Part shown: positions 57,015 to 64,000 of the stretch, piece by piece
How the letters are laid out: the number at the start of each line of letters is the position of its first letter
How positions within the stretch are numbered: the stretch's first letter is position 1
Notes under the pieces: generated by a model
What the model saw: the letters and a program-made list of their open reading frames with translations, nothing else
Told to the model about the DNA's origin: nothing
Databases searched by the model: none
NCBI RefSeq assembly: GCF_014694375.1
Contig: NZ_JAAUWW010000004.1
Coordinates: 62,001 to 126,000, forward strand
DNA length: 64,000 nt
Reading direction: 5' to 3'
DNA from: Vibrio sp. S17_S38
GTDB lineage: Bacteria > Pseudomonadota > Gammaproteobacteria > Enterobacterales > Vibrionaceae
Position numbers and translations under genes: made by a program

Positions 57015-58721
57015 ATGGAAAACCACGCTCTAATCAAAGATTTCCAGTCTATTGTTGGAACTAAAAATGTTTTAACCCAAGTAAAAGAAACCGAATATTA
57101 TCGATCTGGTTTCCGTTCGGGCCAAGGTGATGCGCTTGCGGTGGTCTTCCCAACAACCTTACTTGAACAGTGGAACGTAATTAAAGCGTGTGTAGCATCA
57201 AACTGCATCATCATTATGCAAGCTGCAAAAACAGGTTTAACCGAAGGTTCTGCGCCAAGTGGTAACGATTATGATAGAAATGTCGTTATTATTAACATCA
57301 CTCGCATGACTGAGATTCATCTTTTGGATGGCGGTGTACAAGCCGTTTGCATGCCAGGAGTAAGCCTGCATAAATTACAAAAAGTGCTAAGTGGTGTTAA
57401 TCGAGCTCCCCATTCTGTGATTGGATCATCCTCTATTGGTGCAACTGTTGTCGGGGGGATTGCGAATAATTCTGGTGGCGCATTGGTCAAACGAGGTCCT
57501 GCATATACTGAACTCGCATTGTTTGCTCAAGTGGATAAAGAGGGACAATTACACCTGATTAACCACCTTGGCATTAATGGATTAGGCGACACGCCGGAAG
57601 AAATTCTCACTAATATCCAAAATGGAAAGATTAAACCGGAAGATATTCAGCATGATGTAGGCATGGCCTCAGACAGAGAATACGAAGCGCGTGTTCGTGA
57701 TGTCGAATCTGATATCCCATCTCGATTTAACGCCGATGAACGCAGGCTTTACGAAGCCAGTGGCTGCGCCGGAAAATTAGCGGTATTTGCCGTTCGAATC
57801 GATAGTTACCCCATCCCTAAAAAAGAACAGATATTTTATATTGGAACGGATGATGCGAATAAGCTCACCCAATTAAGACGAGATATGTTATCTCAATTTG
57901 AAAATCTGCCTGAAATGGGTGAATACATGCATCGCGATATTTTTGATCTAGCTGAAAAATATGGCAAAGATGTTTTCCTATCCATTAACCATTTAGGCAC
58001 AGACAACCTACCAAAATTCTTTTCTTTAAAAGCAAAAATTGAGAATAAACTCAGTAATATCCCATTGATAAGTAAGCATTTACCCGACACCATTTTATAC
58101 TACGCCAGTAAAGCATTCCCTCAACATCTACCAAAACGTATGTTGGCCTTTAGAGATAAATATCAGCATCATTTAATCTTAAAAATGAGTGATACAGGAA
58201 TTGAAGAAGCCACCGCTTATCTCGACAAAAACTGGGGAGAAAACTCAGGTAGTGGTTATTTCGCATGTACGCCTGATGAAGGTAAAAAAGCATTACTGCA
58301 TCGATTCGCCGCGGCTGGCGCAGCCATTCGTTATGAAACTATTCATAGTAAAGATGTAGAAGAGATCTTAGCGCTAGATATTGCCCTTCGTCGCAATGAT
58401 CATAATTGGGTCGAAAGTCTGCCTGAAGAAATCAGTAAAAATGTGGTGAAATCTTTGTATTATGGCCATTTCATGTGTTATGTCTTCCATCAAGATTATA
58501 TCTTCAAGAAAGGCACCGACACAAAAAAAATGAAAGCGCTCATGCTGGATCTGCTCAAACAAAAAGGAGCAAAATACCCAGCGGAGCATAATGTTGGTCA
58601 TCTTTATGAAGCAGAAGATAACTTACAAGCGTTTTACCATCAGCTCGATCCCACCAACACCTTCAACCCCGGCATTGGTAAAATGAGTAAATACAAACGT
58701 AATTGCAGTTGCTGCCATTGA
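57015..58721 (+). CDS. dld: Quinone-dependent D-lactate dehydrogenase
   Basis: A 568-residue flavoprotein, near the E. coli Dld length (571). FAD-binding type 4 motifs (AAKTGLTEGSAPSG, VIGSSSIGATVVGGIANNSGGALVKRGPAYTE) and the membrane-binding and C-terminal catalytic segment (HNVGHLYEAEDNLQAFYHQLDPTNTFNPGIGKMSK) are complete. The last residues are an unusual CSCCH. It is a peripheral inner-membrane enzyme feeding D-lactate electrons to quinone. Start has an AGAGGAT site. Confidence 0.94.
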   Translation: MENHALIKDFQSIVGTKNVLTQVKETEYYRSGFRSGQGDALAVVFPTTLLEQWNVIKACVASNCIIIMQAAKTGLTEGSAPSGNDYDRNVVIINITRMTEIHLLDGGVQAVCMPGVSLHKLQKVLSGVNRAPHSVIGSSSIGATVVGGIANNSGGALVKRGPAYTELALFAQVDKEGQLHLINHLGINGLGDTPEEILTNIQNGKIKPEDIQHDVGMASDREYEARVRDVESDIPSRFNADERRLYEASGCAGKLAVFAVRIDSYPIPKKEQIFYIGTDDANKLTQLRRDMLSQFENLPEMGEYMHRDIFDLAEKYGKDVFLSINHLGTDNLPKFFSLKAKIENKLSNIPLISKHLPDTILYYASKAFPQHLPKRMLAFRDKYQHHLILKMSDTGIEEATAYLDKNWGENSGSGYFACTPDEGKKALLHRFAAAGAAIRYETIHSKDVEEILALDIALRRNDHNWVESLPEEISKNVVKSLYYGHFMCYVFHQDYIFKKGTDTKKMKALMLDLLKQKGAKYPAEHNVGHLYEAEDNLQAFYHQLDPTNTFNPGIGKMSKYKRNCSCCH

Positions 58722-58755
58722 TAATGGTGGTTTCAAAGAATGCAGGGGAAGTATT

Positions 58756-59949
58756 TTAACTTCTTTCTCTGTATTCTTTGGGCGTTTTATTATGTGTTTT
58801 TTTGAAAATGGTATACATATATTGCAAGGATGGATAGCCGCATAAATCGGCAATTTCCAATATAGGCAACTCGGTTGAGACGAGTAAATTTCCAGCTCGA
58901 TTTAATTTTGATTCATGCAATTCTTGATGAATCGAATGTCCTCTTTCTTCTTTGAAACGCGCTTCCATATTCGAACGTGATATACCAACGTAACTTAATA
59001 CCTGTTCAACTTTGATACCTCGGCATGCATGTTGACGAATATAGTGCATGGCTTGGATCACATACGGATCTTTTAACGCTTGAAAATCGGTACTTTGCCG
59101 CTCATAAACTTGAGTCGGTGGAACCAATACTCGCGCATGTTTAACCACTTTGCATGGCTGTTCTTGATTCATTTGAGCAGACTTTTTCTCTAATAAATTA
59201 TGCAACATTTTTGCCGCTTTATGGCCCATTGATTTACAGCCTTGACCAACCGAGCTCAAAGAGACGCGGGTGAGATAACGCGCTAATTCCTCATTATCAA
59301 TACCAATAACAGAAAGGTGGTCTGGAACCATTAAATTAAGATGATCGCAAGCTTGAAGTACATGCCTAGCTCTCGCATCAGTCACCGCAATAATTCCCGT
59401 ACCGGCTGGTAAACGTTGCAACCAATCAGATAACCGATTCATATCGTATTGCCACGTTTGTGGAGAGATTTCATTGCCCAAATAGACTGAAGAACTGTAT
59501 CCCGATTTTTCCACAATTTGTAAAAAAGCCTTCTTACGCTCATGTGCCCATCCATGTACATATGATTGAGGTAAACCATAAAAGGCAAAATTCTCTATAC
59601 CTTTCTTTTTTAAATGCTCAAATGCCATTTCAACTACGGCATAATTGTCTGTTGCAACATAAGGGACATCGGGATAGTCCTCTTCAGATTGATAAGACCC
59701 GCCCACGCCAATAATCGGTACGGTGACATTTTCAAGTTGTTTAATCACTTCGGGATTATCAAAATCAGCAATGACACCATCGCCATGCCATTGATTAAAA
59801 TTATTAATATTGGTGGTGAAGTCTTCTTCTAAGAAAATATCCCAGTCACATTGGCTCGCTTGTAAGTATTCCCCAATACCCTCTATTACTTGTCGGTCGT
59901 ACACTTTGTTGGCATTAAACAGCAGCGAGATTCTAAATTTCTTATCCAT
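58756..59949 (-). CDS. xylR: Xylose operon activator XylR
   Basis: A 397-residue regulator (E. coli XylR 392). The N-terminal LacI-type sugar-binding domain begins RISLLFNANKVYDRQVIEGIGEYL and has YVHGWAHERK; the C-terminal AraC HTH pair includes IKVEQVLSYVGISRSNMEARF and ILEIADLCGYPSLQYMYTIFKKTH. Xylose binding activates the xyl genes. It is divergent from xylB. Confidence 0.92.
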   Translation of the reverse strand: MDKKFRISLLFNANKVYDRQVIEGIGEYLQASQCDWDIFLEEDFTTNINNFNQWHGDGVIADFDNPEVIKQLENVTVPIIGVGGSYQSEEDYPDVPYVATDNYAVVEMAFEHLKKKGIENFAFYGLPQSYVHGWAHERKKAFLQIVEKSGYSSSVYLGNEISPQTWQYDMNRLSDWLQRLPAGTGIIAVTDARARHVLQACDHLNLMVPDHLSVIGIDNEELARYLTRVSLSSVGQGCKSMGHKAAKMLHNLLEKKSAQMNQEQPCKVVKHARVLVPPTQVYERQSTDFQALKDPYVIQAMHYIRQHACRGIKVEQVLSYVGISRSNMEARFKEERGHSIHQELHESKLNRAGNLLVSTELPILEIADLCGYPSLQYMYTIFKKTHNKTPKEYRERS

Positions 59950-60124
59950 TTTTATACTTATTCTTATCCATGATATTGAGATTATAAAGTCTTACCGAGT
60001 GATAACTGTGACTTAAGCAATAAACATTAAATCTTTGAATAAGAGAACTAAAAAACATAATTGTAGAATGGAGTACAAAGATGAATGATTGAGTGATCTC
60101 AATATAACTATTAGGGTTAAGTCT

Positions 60125-61579
60125 ATGTTTATCGGTATTGATCTCGGTACTTCTGGTGTAAAAGTCATCTTAATGGATGCAAGCGGACAAGTATTAGCAA
60201 GTGAACAAGTTGCATTAACCGTTTCAAGGCCACAACCACTGTGGTCAGAACAAGATCCAGACCATTGGTGGCAAGCAACATGTGAAGCAATGGTAGCGTT
60301 AAGCCAAACACACGATCTAAGCCAAGTGAAAGCCATTGGGTTATCCGGTCAGATGCACGGAGCAACTTTGCTCGATTGTAATGGCGATATTATTCGCCCT
60401 GCCATCTTATGGAATGATGGCCGCTGCGCTCAAGAATGTGAAGAGCTGGAAGTCTTAGTACCAAATAGCAAAACAATCACTGGTAACTTAATGATGCCAG
60501 GATTTACCGCCCCTAAACTGAAATGGGTACAAAAGTATGAACCTGAAAATTTTTCTAGAATAGATAAGGTCCTCCTACCTAAAGACTATTTACGATTTAA
60601 AATGTGCGGTATTTTTGCCTCAGATATGTCCGATTCAGCCGGTACATTATGGCTAGATGTGAAAAAAAGAGATTGGAATGATGAGTTACTAGCCGCAACA
60701 GGTTTAAGCCGCTCAAATATGCCCGAACTTTTTGAAGGCAATGAAATGACGGGATACTTATGCTCAACGATTGCGAAGCAATGGGGAATGCCGTCTGTTC
60801 CAATTGCAGCAGGCGCTGGAGATAACGCCGCAGGAGCCATCGGTGTTGGGATCACAAAGCCGGGACAAGCGATGCTTTCTTTAGGTACATCCGGTGTGTA
60901 TTTTGCTGCCAGTGATGGCTTTATCGCTAACCCCGAGTCCGCACTACACAGCTTTTGTCATGCTCTGCCAAATACTTGGCACACTATGTCGGTCACATTA
61001 AGCGCCGCCTCTTGTTTAGACTGGTGTGCTCAATTAACCAATATGGCCGATGTTCCGAGCCTATTAGCAGAAGTTGAGCAGCATTCTAACCCAAACTCCC
61101 AAGTCATATTTCTACCCTACCTTTCTGGAGAAAGAACCCCACATAATAACCCTGATGCTAAAGGTGTGTTCTTTGGTATGACCCATGAAACCAATACTGC
61201 CGATCTAGGGCTTGCCGTATTAGAAGGCGTTGGGTTTGCTTTTGCCGATGGTTTTGATGCGCTGCATGTCACGCAATATGTTCCAGAGGAAATATCCTTA
61301 ATTGGCGGTGGTACAAAAAGTGCCTATTGGCGTCAAATGCTGTCGGATATTACTGGCATGCCGCTCATTTACCGCCAAGGTGGTGATGTGGGTCCTGCAC
61401 TAGGCGCGGCACGTTTAGCGCAACTGGCGATAACACCAACGCCGAATTTAGACATGATCTGCCCTGTCCCTAAAATAATACAAAGCCATCAACCAAACCC
61501 AGAAAAAGCAGAATGCTATAAAGCGAAACGTGAGGTGTTTCAGCAGCTATATAAACAATTAAAACCTCTATTTCACTGA
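60125..61579 (+). CDS. xylB: Xylulokinase
   Basis: Starting at ATG 60125 (484 residues, the E. coli length) instead of the in-frame TTG. FGGY-kinase motifs: MFIGIDLGTSGVKVILMD at the N-terminus, GLSGQMHGATLLD, AAGAGDNAAGAIGVG, LSLGTSGVYFAA, LSGERTPHNNPDAKGVFFG, GGGTKSAYWRQML. It phosphorylates D-xylulose, the second step of xylose catabolism. No xylA is in the window. Confidence 0.95.
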   Translation: MFIGIDLGTSGVKVILMDASGQVLASEQVALTVSRPQPLWSEQDPDHWWQATCEAMVALSQTHDLSQVKAIGLSGQMHGATLLDCNGDIIRPAILWNDGRCAQECEELEVLVPNSKTITGNLMMPGFTAPKLKWVQKYEPENFSRIDKVLLPKDYLRFKMCGIFASDMSDSAGTLWLDVKKRDWNDELLAATGLSRSNMPELFEGNEMTGYLCSTIAKQWGMPSVPIAAGAGDNAAGAIGVGITKPGQAMLSLGTSGVYFAASDGFIANPESALHSFCHALPNTWHTMSVTLSAASCLDWCAQLTNMADVPSLLAEVEQHSNPNSQVIFLPYLSGERTPHNNPDAKGVFFGMTHETNTADLGLAVLEGVGFAFADGFDALHVTQYVPEEISLIGGGTKSAYWRQMLSDITGMPLIYRQGGDVGPALGAARLAQLAITPTPNLDMICPVPKIIQSHQPNPEKAECYKAKREVFQQLYKQLKPLFH

Positions 61580-61624
61580 GCTAGCTAACAAAAATCTAAC
61601 TAGTAAAAAGCTAACTAGCAAAAA

Positions 61625-61666
61625 ATAACCCCCAATGTTGATTATTCAATCATTGGGGGTTATTTC
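61625..61666. terminator. Bidirectional terminator between xylB and xylH
   Basis: A 13-bp stem ATAACCCCCAATG/CATTGGGGGTTAT, 13-base loop, flanked by A-rich and T-rich ends. Three near-copies of CTAACTAGYAAAAA lie just before it (61583-61626). Confidence 0.85.
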
Positions 61667-61693
61667 ATAGTAAGCGAATCTTTTGAGCCGATA

Positions 61694-62872
61694 TTAATGG
61701 CTATTTTTTGTCGCGCTATCCATCCAAACTGCCAACAATAAAATGCTGCCTTTAACAATGTATTGCCAGAATGTTGGAACATCCATCATGCTCATTCCAT
61801 TGTCCAAGGCCGACATAATAAAGGCCCCAATGACAGCGCCAACGACTGTACCAACGCCACCAGCCATACTCGCGCCACCAATCACACACGCAGCAATGGC
61901 ATCTAACTCAGCAATATTACCAGCAGAAGGAGAACCTGCGCCCAGTCGCGAACTTAAAATCAAAGAAGCGATTGCAACCAAGACACCATTAATGGCGTAA
62001 ACCGATAATTTGGTTTTTTCAACATTAATTCCAGATAAACGGCTAGCTTCAATATTGCCACCAATAGCATATATTCGGCGACCAAAACTCGTTTTAGTGG
62101 AGATAAACATGCCTAAAATTAATAGGCTACACAAAATCAAGACTGGAGTAGGAACGCCTCGATAATCATTAAGTAGTAAAATAATACCTAAAACGGCAGC
62201 GCCAATTAAAACGTGCTTCGAGATATTGGTTGATGCCGACGCAACACTCAATGAATAACTTTTTCTTAAGGTGATTTGTCGTTTTTTCCAAGAAAAATAA
62301 ATAGCCAGACCACCGATACCAATGATCAAACTTATCATATTCGGCAAATAGCTTTGGCCAATAATCGACATTGCTTCCGAGGTCGGTGCAACCGTGGTTC
62401 CATCAGTTACACCCACTAAGATCCCACGAAAAGCCAACATACCAGCCAAAGTAACAATGAATGATGGTACTTTACGATAAGCGACCCACCAGCCATTCCA
62501 CATCCCAAGTAAGAAACCTGCAATTAACGTAATAAAGATTGTCACAATTAAAGGTAAGCCAAGCCACACATCCATAATGGCAGCTAGTCCCCCTAAAAGC
62601 CCCATCATAGAGCCAACCGATAAATCAATCTCGCCACTGATAATCACATACACCATACCAATCGCAAGAATGCCAGTAATGGCCGTTTGTCTAAATAAGT
62701 TAGACACATTACGCGGGCTAAGGTAACTCCAATCTGTCATCACACTAAAAAATAGCATGATGAAAATGATCGCAATCGACATCACCAATAATTGTAAATT
62801 TGCTTTTTTAAGCCGAAAAAATACTGGTTTATTATTGTCCGGCACTTGGCCAACTTTCACTTGCTGATTCAT
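61694..62872 (-). CDS. xylH: Xylose ABC transporter permease XylH
   Basis: A 392-residue permease (E. coli XylH 393) of the BPD-transporter-2 type with 8-10 segments: [101 protein letters not shown]. The start overlaps the xylG stop (ATGA). Confidence 0.94.
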   Translation of the reverse strand: MNQQVKVGQVPDNNKPVFFRLKKANLQLLVMSIAIIFIMLFFSVMTDWSYLSPRNVSNLFRQTAITGILAIGMVYVIISGEIDLSVGSMMGLLGGLAAIMDVWLGLPLIVTIFITLIAGFLLGMWNGWWVAYRKVPSFIVTLAGMLAFRGILVGVTDGTTVAPTSEAMSIIGQSYLPNMISLIIGIGGLAIYFSWKKRQITLRKSYSLSVASASTNISKHVLIGAAVLGIILLLNDYRGVPTPVLILCSLLILGMFISTKTSFGRRIYAIGGNIEASRLSGINVEKTKLSVYAINGVLVAIASLILSSRLGAGSPSAGNIAELDAIAACVIGGASMAGGVGTVVGAVIGAFIMSALDNGMSMMDVPTFWQYIVKGSILLLAVWMDSATKNSH

Positions 62873-64000
62873 GCTACTTCCTCTTCACTTTCTGACAAGG
62901 CACAATCCATTATCATTTTTTGAGTTAAATTTTGATTAATAAACTTGCCTTTGATTCGCCCTTCATGCATCACAATAACTCGGTCACTAATACCTAACAC
63001 TTCGGGTAGTTCAGACGACACCATAATGATGCTAATCCCAGCTTTAACCAGCTGAAACATTAGCTTATAAATTTCATATTTAGCGCCAACATCAATACCT
63101 CGTGTTGGTTCATCCAAAATTAGTATCTGAGGTTGAATCATTAAGAAACGGGCCAAAATAGCTTTTTGCTGATTCCCGCCAGAAAGGTTTTTAATCGGGA
63201 GATCGGCATTGGGCGTCTTTACCGTTAAGCTTTTTATCGATTCAAGAATGGCATGATCTTCTTGTGTTTCATTTAAAATACCATTTGAAGAAAATTTATC
63301 TAACCCAGCTAAAGACACGTTTTTTCCAACCGACATGATAGGAATAATGCCATGTCGTTTCCTGTCTTCTGGCACCATTGCAATGCCCGTTTCTAGTGCT
63401 TGTTTACTGGTTTTTAATTTAAGTTCTTCACCTTTAAAAAAGTATTCACCGGAATGCTTGCCTTGGTAACACGCAAAAATACATTCCATTAGCTCCGTTC
63501 GCCCTGCGCCCACTAGCCCAGAAAAGCCCAGAATTTCGCCTCGCTTTAAATTAAAATTCGCATTTCTCACTTTATAAACTGATGGATTACTTTTATCCAT
63601 CGCGTAGATATTTTGCGCTTTAAAAATTTCTTCACCTATGTCATGCGCCTCTCGAGGAAAAAGTTCCTTCATCTCACGCCCAACCATCATGGTAATAATA
63701 TCGTTGGTGGTCATATCTTTCGCGGTACGCGTTCCGATATGTTTACCATCGCGTATCACCGATATCCAATCTGAAATAGCTTTCACTTCGCTCAATTTAT
63801 GCGAAATAAAAATACAACTCACGCCTTGCCCTCTAAGCTGTAAAACTAAATCCAATAAAACTTTAGTTTCTGATTCGGTTAATGGCGCAGTAGGCTCATC
63901 AAGCACTAATAGCTTGGCTTTTTTGGATAACGCTTTGGCGATTTCAACCAATTGCTGCTGCCCAACACCAAGGTCGCCCACCCGAGTTTCAGGGGAGACC
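62869..64000 (-). CDS. xylG: Xylose ABC transporter ATPase XylG, C-terminal part
   Basis: The reading frame continues past the window edge (residues VSPETR precede the internal GTG used by automated calling). About 377 residues are visible of some 510. The first ATPase signature ([26 protein letters not shown]) and the complete second ATPase ([47 protein letters not shown]) are present. The first Walker A is outside. xylF should lie beyond. Confidence 0.94.
   Translation of the reverse strand, partial: VSPETRVGDLGVGQQQLVEIAKALSKKAKLLVLDEPTAPLTESETKVLLDLVLQLRGQGVSCIFISHKLSEVKAISDWISVIRDGKHIGTRTAKDMTTNDIITMMVGREMKELFPREAHDIGEEIFKAQNIYAMDKSNPSVYKVRNANFNLKRGEILGFSGLVGAGRTELMECIFACYQGKHSGEYFFKGEELKLKTSKQALETGIAMVPEDRKRHGIIPIMSVGKNVSLAGLDKFSSNGILNETQEDHAILESIKSLTVKTPNADLPIKNLSGGNQQKAILARFLMIQPQILILDEPTRGIDVGAKYEIYKLMFQLVKAGISIIMVSSELPEVLGISDRVIVMHEGRIKGKFINQNLTQKMIMDCALSESEEEVA

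Overview
The window looks like chromosomal DNA of a marine gammaproteobacterium of the Vibrionaceae. I infer this from the low G+C, the set of Vibrio/enteric-type orthologues (narJI, hcp-hcr, norR-nnrS, helD, katG, trhO, nemA, dld, the xyl genes), Vibrio-style intergenic palindromic repeats, and a run of cassette-like genes. No rRNA, tRNA, CRISPR array or complete transposon was recognised. I did no database search, so species is not assigned.

Bases 1-20,000 are mostly about anaerobic and nitrogen-oxide respiration. The end of a nitrate reductase operon (narJ, narI) is followed by a minus-strand operon for a cbb3-type terminal oxidase: small cytochrome c, ccoN, ccoO, and a 701-residue CcoP carrying five CXXCH haem motifs. 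This CcoP is a normal dihaem subunit joined to a trihaem cytochrome of the alcohol/gluconate dehydrogenase type, and is the most unusual gene here. Then come a lipoprotein pair (double glyoxalase-fold protein plus a 49-residue lipoprotein), hcr and hcp (hybrid-cluster protein and its reductase), a small catabolic operon (SDR, cupin dioxygenase, zinc alcohol dehydrogenase) with a divergent AraC regulator, a YhfL-like lipoprotein, a BspA-like leucine-rich-repeat lipoprotein, and divergent norR and nnrS. hcp and nnrS share a GATGTT-type operator that could be an NsrR site; nnrS also has a good sigma-54 promoter.

Bases 20,000-34,000 hold helD, a four-gene envelope/export operon (FUSC membrane protein, HlyD-like lipoprotein, ABC ATPase, ABC-2 permease), a FrnE/DsbA-like oxidoreductase, and six minus-strand genes of unrelated function (GNAT, xenobiotic acetyltransferase, GrpB-like, ParB-like, P-loop kinase, hexapeptide acetyltransferase). 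The last group has the look of integron cassettes and has two short attC-like junctions but no integrase.

Bases 34,000-50,000 hold LysE and HPP-CBS membrane proteins, pldA, a frameshifted outer-membrane beta-barrel gene, a LysR-controlled transporter/S15-hydrolase pair, and a purine catabolism cluster xdhA-xdhB-xdhC-guaD. Bases 49,000-64,000 hold a ROK fructokinase-like gene, trhO, katG, an acidic lipoprotein, a LysR/nemA pair, dld, and xylose genes: xylR and xylB diverging, then xylG-xylH on the opposite strand, with xylG cut by the window end. Intergenic repeats of at least two families recur through the window, including one pair whose base changes are compensatory in a hairpin.
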